Source: MVRV01 sp964469905 (GTDB taxonomy: Bacteria > Desulfobacterota > Syntrophia > Syntrophales > Smithellaceae). From it: a stretch of DNA of 64,000 bases. The stretch lies in contig CAYXZW010000003.1 in the NCBI GenBank assembly GCA_964469905.1, positions 1 through 64,000 of the forward strand. The letters run 5' to 3'. A program made the position numbers and the translations under genes. Below, one piece after another: positions 42,137-51,427 of this stretch. Below the pieces are notes generated by a model. That model searched no databases, was not told the DNA's origin, and saw only the letters and a list, made by a program, of their open reading frames with translations. Positions within the stretch are counted from its first letter, which is position 1. Every line of letters begins with the position of its first letter.

Positions 42137-43612
42137 ATGGGCAAGACCACTATCAGATTGTTCACAGGTATCCTGGCATTTGTATTAATAGTTTTGACCA
42201 TAGTGTTGGTAAAAACAGCCATGTTTTCATCCAGGCAGATAAAGGCCGAACCTGCCGGTGGTTTTGCTGTCGATGCGCAAAGCTCTTCTCATCGTCTTTC
42301 CGGCGCCGTTAGAATTCCCACCATTTCTTACGAAAACAAGGCGGATTTTGATGGAACTGAATTCCGGAGATTCCATCATTATTTAGATAAGTCATTTCCG
42401 CGGCTGCATAAAGCTTTGAAAAAGGAAGTCATTAATAACTTCAGTCTTCTTTATACCTGGCCCGGCCGGGATTTAAAACTGAAGCCCATCGTCCTGATGG
42501 CGCATATGGATGTTGTGCCGGTCGAAGAAAAAACAATAAGCGAATGGAAATACAAACCTTTTGAGGGGCGAATCGCCGAAGGATATATATGGGGGCGCGG
42601 AACGCTGGATAACAAAGCGAACCTTCTGGGGATAATGGAGGCCGTAGAGGGATTGCTGGCCAAGGGATTTCAACCGCAACAGACGATTTATATCGTCTCG
42701 GGACATGATGAAGAAGTGGGTGGAAGTCAGGGAGCGGTGAAGATTGCCGGGCTCTTAAAATCGCGTGGAGTTGCTTTGGATTACGTTATTGATGAGGGAA
42801 TGGTTATTACCGATGGCATAATGCCCGGTGTTGCCGCCCGTGTCGGTCTGGTCGGAATTGCCGAAAAAGGTTTTATGAGTGTTGAGTTGCGGGCAAAAGG
42901 CGTGGGTGGTCACTCCTCAATGCCGCCGCGGGAAACAACAGTGGGGATTCTCTGTAAGGCGGTAGCGAAACTGGAAAATAATCCCTTGCCGGCGAGGCTG
43001 GACGGACCGGCAAAATATCTATTTGATTATGTCGGCCGGGAGATGTCTTTTCCCAACAAAATGATTATGGCTAATCTTTGGTTGACGGAAGGCTTATTGA
43101 AAAGCCAACTGCAAAAAGCAAACACTACCAACGCCATGATTCGGACAACGACGGCGCCGACAATGCTGGAAGGCAGCACAAGGGATAATGTAATGCCCAA
43201 TGTTGCCAGGGCAGTGGTTAATTTCCGGATTTTACCCGGTGATACACCGGAGAGTGTTTTGGAGCATGTTCGTAAAACCGTAAATGATCAACGCATAGAA
43301 ATAAAGCCCATTGACAAAGAAATTCAGGGTCCATCTCCGGTAGCCGGTATTGATAATAAAAATTTCCGGGCAATTCAAAAATCAATCCGGCAGATTTTCC
43401 CCGCTGTAATTGTGGCTCCATCACTTGCTATTGTTGCTTCCGATTCACGTCATTTTGCCGAATTGACCAAAGATGTTTATAAATTTGCCCCCATGGTTTT
43501 GCAGGCCAATGATATGAGCAGATTGCACGGCATTAATGAACGTATTGCTCTGGACAACTATACGCAGTTGATAAAATTTTATATGCAGCTGATAACTAAT
43601 TCACAGATATAG
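42137..43612 (+). CDS. M20-family peptidase with N-terminal membrane anchor
   Basis: A 491-residue metallopeptidase of the M20/carboxypeptidase-S group. After an N-terminal hydrophobic helix (about residues 7-28) come zinc-site motifs LMAHMDVVPV, WGRGTLDNKANLLG, SGHDEEVGG and DEGMVITDG, then the dimerisation domain (VGGHSSMPPRETTVG) and a late His in MSRLHGINE. The family removes terminal amino acids or N-acyl groups; the substrate is not evident. AGGAGA is best spaced for the ATG at 42137, three bases after another ATG. It converges with the amidohydrolase gene, six bases apart. Confidence 0.88.
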   Translation: MGKTTIRLFTGILAFVLIVLTIVLVKTAMFSSRQIKAEPAGGFAVDAQSSSHRLSGAVRIPTISYENKADFDGTEFRRFHHYLDKSFPRLHKALKKEVINNFSLLYTWPGRDLKLKPIVLMAHMDVVPVEEKTISEWKYKPFEGRIAEGYIWGRGTLDNKANLLGIMEAVEGLLAKGFQPQQTIYIVSGHDEEVGGSQGAVKIAGLLKSRGVALDYVIDEGMVITDGIMPGVAARVGLVGIAEKGFMSVELRAKGVGGHSSMPPRETTVGILCKAVAKLENNPLPARLDGPAKYLFDYVGREMSFPNKMIMANLWLTEGLLKSQLQKANTTNAMIRTTTAPTMLEGSTRDNVMPNVARAVVNFRILPGDTPESVLEHVRKTVNDQRIEIKPIDKEIQGPSPVAGIDNKNFRAIQKSIRQIFPAVIVAPSLAIVASDSRHFAELTKDVYKFAPMVLQANDMSRLHGINERIALDNYTQLIKFYMQLITNSQI

Positions 43613-43618
43613 CGGTAA

Positions 43619-45172
43619 TTATTTATTCAACAAGCCCCGGGACAGCATGCTGAAAACACCCTGACCCGGTCTGTATTCCCTGCCATGCAAGAGTAATGAT
43701 TCCACCTTGAGTTCCCGCAAGTCTTCCGGTTTCATCTCCAGCGGATTTCTGCTCAGTACGACCATGTCGGCAATCTTGTTTGTTTCAAGTGTTCCCCGCT
43801 GTTTTTCGTCGAAACTCATCCAGGCGGCGTTAATGGTGAAAAGCTTGAGAGCTTCGGCAATGGAAAGAGATTCTTCCGGAACTGTGTTGTTGCAGGCGCA
43901 ATAAATGCCGTCAATGGGATCGGGCAGCGTGCAGGGAGCGTCAGAACCTCCGCTGACGGTTATTCCCATTTTTACCATTTTTTTTAAGGGATTAAGTTTA
44001 TAGGCCCTGCTGCCTAAAATCTTTTCCAGATACTCCATGGGTTCGAGTGTCCAATGAATAAACGCCGGTTGAGCGGCAATACCGATGCCGAGCCTCGCTA
44101 CTTTATCCAGGCCGGCATCGGTCGGCAGGCAGGCATGGATTATCGTATGTCGGTGGTCTTCCCGGGGGTGTTCTTTCAAGGCCAGCTCCAGTGCATCGAC
44201 AGCTTGATCGAAAGCGGCGTCACCGATTGCATGCACTTCAATCTGCAGATTGGCCCGGTTGGCTTTTTTTACAAAAGCATTAACATCTTCTTGGTTATAA
44301 AAAAGGATTCCTTTGTTGGTGGGATCACTGGAATAAGGTTCGTTAAGCGCGGCATCAATTGAACCGAAGCAGCCGTCGAGTGCAGTGGCAAAACATCCGC
44401 CGATACGCGGCAGCTTGCGCTTTTGAACCTTACCGATGTCCATTGTCTGGAAAAACACGCGCACAGCAAAAGGATTGGATAATCCCCGGGCAATAAAACG
44501 GATCAAATCGACATCGAGATCTCCGGGAAAGCCGACGCCTTCAGCAGTATGGATCATCCCGATGCCTTTTGCGGCAAGCAGATCAAAGCCGCGCAGTGAG
44601 TTTTTCAGTAACGCCACGGGCGATACTTTTTGCGTGATAAAATCGGTTGCCGCAAAATATGCCTCCTGATTGAGCTGGCCGGTGCCGGAATTAAATCCCC
44701 TCAGAGAGTTGATTTTAGTCGGAAGCATTTCCAGCATGCAGGAATTGTTCACCGAAGCATGGCCGTCGTACTTGATTAGCATGACCGGTATTTTGCCAAA
44801 AGCACGGTTAAGGTCCATCTTTTCGATGAGCCTTTTTTCCTTTACATTATGGGCGGAAACGCCGAAGCCGAGAACGGTTTTGGGACGGTTGGCAATAATG
44901 TACTGATCAATCAACTCTATTATTTCAGCTATGGAAGTGGCCCGCCTCACATCGAGACTGGAAGCAAAAAAGGCGTAGGATGAATAATGCAGGTGAGTGT
45001 CGGCAAAAGCGGGCAGCAGCGCCCTTTCACCGAGAAGGACCCTGGGAAGAGAATGGTATTCGAGGGGCAGGGTGTTACCTACAAAGCTGATGATTCCGTT
45101 ATCTTCGATTAGATACCGGAACAAGGAATTCTTGCTGTCACAGCTAACAATATTTCCTTCGTAAATATTCAT
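43619..45172 (-). CDS. Amidohydrolase of the YtcJ type (Amidohydro_3)
   Basis: A 517-residue metal-dependent hydrolase. Recognised motifs: the HxH in FADTHLHYSSYAF, HAIGDAAFDQAVDALELAL, the catalytic Asp in VSGGSDAPCTLPDPIDGI, and the ending segment IADMVVLSRNPL. YtcJ-like proteins have been assigned varied deacylase or deaminase roles, mostly unproven. No operon partner in the same direction is apparent, so the substrate cannot be guessed. Confidence 0.88.
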   Translation of the reverse strand: MNIYEGNIVSCDSKNSLFRYLIEDNGIISFVGNTLPLEYHSLPRVLLGERALLPAFADTHLHYSSYAFFASSLDVRRATSIAEIIELIDQYIIANRPKTVLGFGVSAHNVKEKRLIEKMDLNRAFGKIPVMLIKYDGHASVNNSCMLEMLPTKINSLRGFNSGTGQLNQEAYFAATDFITQKVSPVALLKNSLRGFDLLAAKGIGMIHTAEGVGFPGDLDVDLIRFIARGLSNPFAVRVFFQTMDIGKVQKRKLPRIGGCFATALDGCFGSIDAALNEPYSSDPTNKGILFYNQEDVNAFVKKANRANLQIEVHAIGDAAFDQAVDALELALKEHPREDHRHTIIHACLPTDAGLDKVARLGIGIAAQPAFIHWTLEPMEYLEKILGSRAYKLNPLKKMVKMGITVSGGSDAPCTLPDPIDGIYCACNNTVPEESLSIAEALKLFTINAAWMSFDEKQRGTLETNKIADMVVLSRNPLEMKPEDLRELKVESLLLHGREYRPGQGVFSMLSRGLLNK

Positions 45173-45319
45173 AGGATAGGGCCAGCCTCCTTAACTTTTA
45201 TTTGCTTTTTTGCTGCTAAGTCTGCTATTTCCAATTATCACAATGAATTGACTGAAATAATAATTACTCAATTAATTAGCATTAATTTTGATGAAAAACA
45301 ATGTTGTTTGCGGGCAAAA

Positions 45320-45328
45320 TGCTATAAT
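45320..45328 (+). promoter_or_regulatory. Extended -10 promoter of the MBL-fold gene
   Basis: TG-C-TATAAT at 45320-45328 is an extended -10 element. No good -35 box is seen 17 bp upstream. A TAAGGAGAA ribosome site and the ATG at 45361 follow. Confidence 0.5.
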
Positions 45329-45360
45329 GCAGAATATCAATCTAAGGAGAACGTATTATC

Positions 45361-46062
45361 ATGTTGAGTGTTGAACAATTCCGTTACGGAGCGGATAATT
45401 TCGCTTACTTAATCTATGGAAAAAAACAAGCTTTGGCTATCGACGGCGGCGCCTGGCAGGAAATACTTGCTTTTCTGGAAAGCAACTCTATTTCTCTTAC
45501 GATTGTAAGCAATACACACGGACATTTTGACCATACAGGCGGCAATGATAGATTACTGGGGTCGACAAAAGCACGGTTTCTGGATTTTGCCGGGCTTACG
45601 GATAATAAAGAAATTCCTCTCGACGGGGGAAAAATCTCTGTTTACCGTACTCCCGGACATAGTGCTGATTCTGTCTGCTTTCATGCAGGTAATGCTCTTA
45701 TCTCCGGCGATACTCTTTTCAACGGCACCATCGGTAATTGTTTTACCGGTGATCTGAAAAGTTTTTATCTTTCCATCAAACGGCTGATGGCTCTGCCTGA
45801 TGAGACGGTAGTTTATGCCGGTCACGATTATGTCCGCGATTCTCTGGCCTTTGCCCGTTACCTGGAACCGGGCAATAAGGAGATCGAAAGATTCAGTAGT
45901 TTCCTTGATCCCGACAATGTATTTTCGACAATGGCCGATGAGCGCCGGATCAACCCGTATCTGCGTTTTAATGAAGAATCCATGGTTAATCTTATGGAAA
46001 AAAAGGGCCTTCCCTGCGCCACAGAATGGGAACGCTGGCAATCGCTGATGTCAATTGAATAA
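45361..46062 (+). CDS. Glyoxalase-II-like MBL-fold hydrolase
   Basis: A 233-residue cytoplasmic protein. The metal-binding motif NTHGHFDHTGG, the later TPGHSADSVCFH and ALISGDTLF, and YAGHDYVRD are those of glyoxalase II-like MBL hydrolases. The C-terminal region (NPYLRFNEESMV) resembles the end of such enzymes. It probably cleaves a thioester or related ester. The gene has its own promoter and is followed by the DUF3467 gene in the same direction. Confidence 0.88.
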   Translation: MLSVEQFRYGADNFAYLIYGKKQALAIDGGAWQEILAFLESNSISLTIVSNTHGHFDHTGGNDRLLGSTKARFLDFAGLTDNKEIPLDGGKISVYRTPGHSADSVCFHAGNALISGDTLFNGTIGNCFTGDLKSFYLSIKRLMALPDETVVYAGHDYVRDSLAFARYLEPGNKEIERFSSFLDPDNVFSTMADERRINPYLRFNEESMVNLMEKKGLPCATEWERWQSLMSIE

Positions 46063-46173
46063 GACAGCATAGCCGCAAAAGAATATTTAATGTCTGTGCG
46101 TTTTTCCGGTGAGTGTGTATACGGGCATGGGAAAACGAAATGGTATAAAATTAATTCCCTTAAGGAGGGCAAT

Positions 46174-46464
46174 ATGGCCGACAACCCCGATGTGCAGCAA
46201 CCCCAACCAATAAAAATCAACACTGCCGATGAAATATCCAGGGGCAGGTACAGTAATATGATTTTGGCATCACACAGCCCGGATGAATTTATGCTGGACT
46301 GGCTTTTGAATTCACCCAATGGTCCCCATCTGGTGGCGAGAATAATATTGAGTCCGGCCAATCTGAAGCGGACGATCGAAACCATGAAGCTCAGCTTGCA
46401 GGAGTACGAGAAAAAATTCGGAGTCGTTAAGTTGCTGGAGACGGATGACCAAAACGTTCATTAA
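46174..46464 (+). CDS. DUF3467-family small protein
   Basis: A 96-residue protein matching DUF3467: GRYSNMILASHSPDEFMLDW, PNGPHLVARIILSPANLKR and the helical end LQEYEKKFG. The family is widespread in anaerobes and has no known function; the pattern suggests a small soluble beta-then-helix fold. AAGGAGG precedes the ATG at 46174, making this start clear although the frame is open further upstream. Confidence 0.85.
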   Translation: MADNPDVQQPQPIKINTADEISRGRYSNMILASHSPDEFMLDWLLNSPNGPHLVARIILSPANLKRTIETMKLSLQEYEKKFGVVKLLETDDQNVH

Positions 46465-46513
46465 AAGAAAAACTATTAATGAAGCGCTGATTTAAAAGCC
46501 CAGTTTCCTGATA

Positions 46514-46948
46514 TCAAGATTTTCTGGTAATATGTAATAGCTTTGCTTTTTCATGGAGAGCAATGTCTTCGGGGGAACTAGCTTTAATGACAACACCGTG
46601 GGGAATGCCTCGGGCATCCTTGTCAACATGGATGAAGGTGATGAAGCCGTCGAGAAGCAAGTCTTCGTTGCCGTTGTCCACAACCTTCACATATGATACC
46701 AGGCGAGTTCTTCCCGTGAGGACGATCTTGCTTTCAAAGCGGATAATGGATCCATTGGGTATAGGCTTCATAAAGAGCATCCCGTGGATATTTAGACAGA
46801 CGATATTTTGCGGCTTGGTGAGGCTTGCGGCAGCGATAAAACCGGCTTCTACGAACCACATTGCCGTCTTTCCCGCAAACAAAGTTCCGTGATGGTTGAG
46901 GTCGTCGCCCTTCACCATATGATTGATAATATGTGTTTTGAGTTGCAT
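46514..46948 (-). CDS. Hotdog-fold acyl-CoA thioesterase (YciA-like)
   Basis: A 144-residue enzyme. The active-site segment LNHHGTLFAGKTAMWFVEAGF and the second strand block ITFIHVDKD fit YciA/BACH-type acyl-CoA thioesterases; the catalytic Asp is probably in the first motif region. It is next to the tol operon but on the opposite strand and is not YbgC, which usually begins with D-x-x-G-H-x-N-N. It has an AAGGAGGGA site. Confidence 0.82.
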   Translation of the reverse strand: MQLKTHIINHMVKGDDLNHHGTLFAGKTAMWFVEAGFIAAASLTKPQNIVCLNIHGMLFMKPIPNGSIIRFESKIVLTGRTRLVSYVKVVDNGNEDLLLDGFITFIHVDKDARGIPHGVVIKASSPEDIALHEKAKLLHITRKS

Positions 46949-47321
46949 GAGTCCCTCCTTGCAGTGTCGGTTTTTTAAGTTGCCGGGAAATGAGAGGCTT
47001 GCGGTTTGTTGCTCTTAACGCCACACTTAAGTTATGGAGCAGGCAAGTTCATTAATTGGGCCAAGGTGTATCATGTTTTTATATGTAATTCAATTATGGA
47101 AATGGAATATATTTTATTGCTTCAGCCGCTGACATTGGCTAATATTTATTCTAGCTTTTTCTGATCCGCGACAGTTAATTATTATGTTATTGTGCTATTC
47201 TTTCTTGATTGTATCCCCATTCTTCCCTGACGCTCCCGTAATAAAAAAGATTTATTGACAACATCATGTTTTTACTTTAGGTTACGCTCCAAGTTTTAAT
47301 TCCGTTTTTGGAGATGAAAAG
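46949..47321. other. 373-bp intergenic region upstream of tolQ
   Basis: This gap separates the divergent thioesterase from tolQ. It holds the tol promoter near its right end (47255-47283). No further gene or RNA is recognised, and no stem-loop is evident. Confidence 0.6.
47255..47283 (+). promoter_or_regulatory. Promoter of the tol operon
   Basis: TTGACA at 47255-47260 and TAGGTT at 47278-47283 are 17 bp apart. The start codon of tolQ lies about 38 bases after the -10 box. Confidence 0.65.
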
Positions 47322-48044
47322 GTGAAAGATATTGGCTCTTTGGATATAGGTGGAAATTTTCATGGCAGCCTCATCGGCATGATTCTTGATGCGGGGTTCA
47401 TGGTTAAGTTTGTTTTACTTTTACTCCTTATCTTTTCTGTAGTTTCCTGGGCAATCATTTTTCTGAAATATAAATATTACCGGAATATTAAGAAAGAAAA
47501 TGAGTTGTTTTATGATGATTATCTTAAAAGCACCAAGCTTTCCGATGTTCTGCCGGCAGCTAAAAAGTACAACTATTCGACAACCGCGGAAGTTTTTCGC
47601 GTGGGTTATTCGGAATTAACAAAGACAAATAAACCTTTTAAGGATGTAAATCCCGGCAGCAATGAAATCAGCCTTTCCTCCCTGGATAATATAGAGAGAT
47701 CCTTGAATAAGGCCTGCAATTCTGAAATGACCAAGCTCGAGAGTGCTCTGGGCTTTTTAGCAACGACCGGTTCGGCTAGTCCTTTTATCGGCCTGTTTGG
47801 TACGGTATGGGGAATTATGGACACTTTCAAAGGTATTGGTGCCCGCGGATCGGCAACGCTTGCTGTTGTTGCGCCGGGCATTTCCGAAGCTCTGATTGCA
47901 ACTGCCGCAGGGCTTGCTGCGGCCATACCGGCCGTCATTTTCTACAATTACTTTCTTAATCGTGCCAAAACAATGGTTCAGGAAATGGACAATTTTTCCG
48001 CTGAATTTTTAAACATTGTCGAACGGTATCTGGTAAGAAAATAA
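47322..48044 (+). CDS. tolQ: TolQ/ExbB-type proton channel subunit
   Basis: A 240-residue inner-membrane protein with three TM helices (about 22-45, 140-165 and 175-200). The channel motif LGFLATTGSASPFIGLFGTVWGIMDTF (in part) and SEALIATAAGLAAAIPAVI are typical of TolQ. With TolR it converts the proton gradient into force on TolA. A GTG start is used, eight to nine bases after GGAG. The tol gene order (Q-R-A-B-pal-cpoB) supports TolQ rather than ExbB. Confidence 0.95.
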   Translation: MKDIGSLDIGGNFHGSLIGMILDAGFMVKFVLLLLLIFSVVSWAIIFLKYKYYRNIKKENELFYDDYLKSTKLSDVLPAAKKYNYSTTAEVFRVGYSELTKTNKPFKDVNPGSNEISLSSLDNIERSLNKACNSEMTKLESALGFLATTGSASPFIGLFGTVWGIMDTFKGIGARGSATLAVVAPGISEALIATAAGLAAAIPAVIFYNYFLNRAKTMVQEMDNFSAEFLNIVERYLVRK

Positions 48045-48074
48045 CCACGACTTGATTCTACGGGAATTATAAAT

Positions 48075-48497
48075 ATGCGCTCTTTACGCAGAAGAAACAA
48101 TCAGGAAAAGGCCCTTTCGGAAATCAACGTCACACCGCTGGTTGATGTTATGCTGGTGCTTCTGATCATCTTCATGGTTACTGCCCCGATGCTTTCCATG
48201 GGCATTGATGTGAACCTTCCCCGAGTTAAATCTAAAAGTGTCGATGTCACTGAGGAGAAGCTGGTCTTGACAGTTAATGAAACTAAGGGAATTTATTTAA
48301 ATAAGGTAAGGATACCGCTTAATGAGCTCAATTCCAAACTGGAAGCAATATTCGTAAGCAGGATCGACCGGGAAGTATTCCTGCGGGCCGATAAAAATGT
48401 ACCTTATGGGTTTATTGTCGAAGTCATGTCGGAAGTGCGAAAGGCAGGCGTTGATAAACTCGGAATGATTACAGAGCCGCCTGAGGACAAGAAATGA
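48075..48497 (+). CDS. tolR: TolR/ExbD-type protein
   Basis: A 140-residue protein. The N-terminal INVTPLVDVMLVLLIIFMVT holds the conserved channel Asp and one TM helix, and the rest is periplasmic (PRVKSKSVDV ... VFLRADKNVPYGFIVEVMSEVRKAG). It partners TolQ. Its stop overlaps the tolA start by four bases (ATGA). Confidence 0.94.
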   Translation: MRSLRRRNNQEKALSEINVTPLVDVMLVLLIIFMVTAPMLSMGIDVNLPRVKSKSVDVTEEKLVLTVNETKGIYLNKVRIPLNELNSKLEAIFVSRIDREVFLRADKNVPYGFIVEVMSEVRKAGVDKLGMITEPPEDKK

Positions 48498-49228
48498 CGT
48501 TCCCGTCGTATGACAATGGATACAGTGGCAAATATCCAAGCTTGTACAACATGATCCTCCTCTCCCTGATTGCCCATTTCATAGTAATAACGATTGTCCT
48601 TGTGTCACTTCCTTCTTCATCCCGGCATTTGACTTTCGGGCCCGTGTATTCCGTTTCGCTGGTGAGTTCCGATATCGTTTTGTCTGGGAATCAGCAATCA
48701 TCACTTTTGAAAGAGATTGAAAAAGCGAGCGGTGAGTCAAACTCTGTTATTTATAAAAAGGAGATTGGCCGTTTGGCCGGTACGCCGGTTAAAAAAGAAG
48801 ATACAAACCGTCTGAATATTGAAAAGGCAATAAGTGCAATTAAAAAGAAAGAATCGGCAGCACCGGAGCCCGCACCATCGTCCGTCCGGACCAATCTGGG
48901 AAATCGACCGGCCGGAATGACGTCGGGAGAGAAGGCGGCAAAGACAAACGATTACGCTAATCTTGTGTCATCAAAAGTCCATAATAATTGGTCTATACCG
49001 CCGGAATTGAAACCACGCGGCAAAATCGAAACAATTATTGAAATAAGAATCATGCGCGACGGAACGCTTGCCTACGCCGGGTTTGAGAAACGTTCCGGCA
49101 ATGTTTTTTACGATGAGTCCGCCATGAAAGCAGTTAAAAAATCGGCACCGTTTCCGCCCCTGCCGGGAGGGTTCTCCGATAACATGATGGAAATTGGCAT
49201 TCGTTTCCATCCATCACAATTGCGCTGA
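48494..49228 (+). CDS. tolA: TolA-type periplasm-spanning protein (short)
   Basis: A 244-residue protein: one TM helix (about 16-38), a charged Lys/Ala/Pro-rich linker (KEIGRLAGTPVKKED ... KKKESAAPEPAPSS), and a C-terminal TonB/TolA-like domain (about 155-244; VHNNWSIPPEL, IRIMRDGTLAYAGFEKRSG). E. coli TolA has about 420 residues because of a long helix; the linker here is much shorter. Position between tolR and tolB supports TolA. Confidence 0.9.
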   Translation: MTFPSYDNGYSGKYPSLYNMILLSLIAHFIVITIVLVSLPSSSRHLTFGPVYSVSLVSSDIVLSGNQQSSLLKEIEKASGESNSVIYKKEIGRLAGTPVKKEDTNRLNIEKAISAIKKKESAAPEPAPSSVRTNLGNRPAGMTSGEKAAKTNDYANLVSSKVHNNWSIPPELKPRGKIETIIEIRIMRDGTLAYAGFEKRSGNVFYDESAMKAVKKSAPFPPLPGGFSDNMMEIGIRFHPSQLR

Positions 49229-49254
49229 TTATACGGAAAGGTAAACATTCCCTC

Positions 49255-50583
49255 ATGAGAAAGTCTTTTTTATCAATGCTGGTTGCTGTATTGATCTTTG
49301 TACCTTTGTTTGTAAACAATGCTTTTGCAGCCAAGGTGTACATTGATGTCGATTCTCCCAACTTTCAGCTTTTCCCGATAGCCATTTGTGATTTTGATGT
49401 TACCGATCCCAACACCACAGTGAAATTCAAAGATTCAGGAGTTACACTTGCTGATGAAGTGAAAAGATATCTAATCATGACGGGATTTTTCAATCCGCTG
49501 AATAAGAAAAGTTTTTTAGATGATAAAATTGTTGATTCCCCGGCTGCCACCATTGCTTTTGCCAACTGGACAATGATCGGTGCCGATTATCTGGTTAAAG
49601 GAAATGTTGCAGTTGCACAAAACGAAAAAGAAACAATTGCCGAATGTCGTCTATTCGATGTCATCAAGGGAGATCTTCTTTTTAATAAGAAATATATCAT
49701 AGCCGGTAACGATCTTAAAAATCTGGCAAAAAATATCGCATCCGATATATTGTTTACACTCACCGGAGATGAAGGTGATTTTAATACTAAAATCGCTTTT
49801 GTTGCCAAAAAGGGAAATAAGGCTGATATTTACGCTGTAAATTACGATGGCTCGGATATGAAAGCTCTAACCAACCATAACGCTATCATCGTTTCGCCGC
49901 GCTGGTCGCCGGATGGCCGTTTTCTGGCTTTTACATCATTTAAAGGAGGTGACCCTGAGGTCTATATTCGCGACCTGAAGAATGGTTCGGAAAGGAAAGT
50001 TGCTTCCTTTGAAGGAATCAATCTGTGCGGATACTGGTCACCCGATGGGCAGAAGATATTATTGACATTAAGCAAAGACGGTAACGAGGAATTATACGTC
50101 CTTGAATTGGAAAACCTGAGGTTGAGTCGCCTGACTAATAACTATGCAATTGATGTTTCTCCGGTGTGGTCGCCGGATGGTAAAAAAATTGCCTTTGTTT
50201 CCAACCGCGGTGGAACACCGCAAGTCTATACAATGGATGCCGAAGGGAACAATGTAAAAAGAATCACTTTCGAAGGCAACTACAACACCTCACCGTCCTG
50301 GTCGCCGCGCGGCGGACGCATTGCATATGAAGGGCTTATTAATAAAAAATTTCAAATTTTTACTATCGATGAGGAGGGCAACAATCTGCTGCAACTTACT
50401 TTTGACGCTGCGGACAACGAATCTCCCTCCTGGTCTCCTTCCGGCCGTCAGATTGCTTATAGTTCCAAAACAAATTCCAGGAGCAAAATTTGTATTATGA
50501 ATGCCAATGGGCTCAATGGAAGAGTTCTTAGAGAGAATAGCGGCAGTGTGGTAATGCCAATGTGGTCGCCGCGGTGGAAATAG
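49255..50583 (+). CDS. tolB: Tol-Pal system beta-propeller protein TolB
   Basis: A 442-residue periplasmic protein with signal peptide (residues 1-24, ending AFA-A), an N-terminal TolB domain, and a C-terminal propeller with five PD40-like repeats such as PRWSPDGRFLAFTS, PVWSPDGKKIAFVSNRGG and PSWSPSGRQIAYSS. TolB binds Pal and supports outer-membrane constriction. The length and order fit the family. Confidence 0.95.
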   Translation: MRKSFLSMLVAVLIFVPLFVNNAFAAKVYIDVDSPNFQLFPIAICDFDVTDPNTTVKFKDSGVTLADEVKRYLIMTGFFNPLNKKSFLDDKIVDSPAATIAFANWTMIGADYLVKGNVAVAQNEKETIAECRLFDVIKGDLLFNKKYIIAGNDLKNLAKNIASDILFTLTGDEGDFNTKIAFVAKKGNKADIYAVNYDGSDMKALTNHNAIIVSPRWSPDGRFLAFTSFKGGDPEVYIRDLKNGSERKVASFEGINLCGYWSPDGQKILLTLSKDGNEELYVLELENLRLSRLTNNYAIDVSPVWSPDGKKIAFVSNRGGTPQVYTMDAEGNNVKRITFEGNYNTSPSWSPRGGRIAYEGLINKKFQIFTIDEEGNNLLQLTFDAADNESPSWSPSGRQIAYSSKTNSRSKICIMNANGLNGRVLRENSGSVVMPMWSPRWK

Positions 50584-50803
50584 TTAAATTTCCGGTTGTT
50601 ATTTTTTATTGTTTGCCGTATATAGAAAATAATCATGATAAGACCTGAATTTGACAGGAATATTGAAAAACAATGCGGTTGCCGGGGATCGCCTTCGAGT
50701 TCTCCATGAATTTCTCAATGATTTTCATTGATATTGAGTTTTGCTGATGAGAATTATCATTTTTAAATAACCTTAATTTTCGTATAGAAAGGAGATTTTT
50801 GTA

Positions 50804-51406
50804 ATGAAAAAGAACTTAACTTTGGTAGGATTATTAATCGTACTTGTATTTAGTTTGGGCATCTTTGCCGGTTGTGCGGAAAAGAAGGCAATAGTAAAAG
50901 AAGGTGCTGCTCAGGATCAGCAGGTTTCATCTGATCAGGCGGCAAAAGACGCGGCAGCAAAAGCAGAAGCTGATCGCCTGGCCAGAGAACAGGCCGAAAA
51001 AGATCGGCTGGCTAGAGAGCAGGCCGAAAAAGAGCAGTCAGCCAGAGTTCAAGCGGCAGCAACTGCCGAAGCTTCAGTTAAAGATATTTATTTTGATTTT
51101 GATAAATCTAACATCCGCCCTGATGCCCGCGAAGTTCTCAAGGCGAATGCCGATTATTTCCTGAAAAACAGTGCTGCTGCCATTATTGTTGAAGGCCACT
51201 GCGATGAGAGAGGCACTGCCGAATACAACATGGCTCTGGGGCAAAGACGTGCTCAGGAAGCAAAGAAATATCTGGTAAATCTGGGTGTAAAAGGATCGGC
51301 AATAAAGACAATCAGCTACGGCAAAGAACGTCCCGTTGATCAGGGACGAGACGAGCAGGCGTGGGCGAAGAATCGTCGGGCTCACTTTGCTGTAAAGGCT
51401 AAATAA
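50804..51406 (+). CDS. pal: Peptidoglycan-associated lipoprotein Pal
   Basis: A 200-residue outer-membrane lipoprotein. The lipobox LGIFAGC places the lipidated Cys at residue 24. A repetitive charged linker (ADRLAREQAEKDRLAREQ, about 55-80) precedes an OmpA-like peptidoglycan-binding domain (about 92-200; YFDFDKSNIRPDAREVL, GHCDERGTAEYNMALGQRRA). The linker is longer than in E. coli Pal. A gap of 220 bases separates it from tolB. It has an AAAGGAGA site. Confidence 0.95.
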   Translation: MKKNLTLVGLLIVLVFSLGIFAGCAEKKAIVKEGAAQDQQVSSDQAAKDAAAKAEADRLAREQAEKDRLAREQAEKEQSARVQAAATAEASVKDIYFDFDKSNIRPDAREVLKANADYFLKNSAAAIIVEGHCDERGTAEYNMALGQRRAQEAKKYLVNLGVKGSAIKTISYGKERPVDQGRDEQAWAKNRRAHFAVKAK

Positions 51407-51427
51407 CTTAGCGCTGAGGGTAGAAAA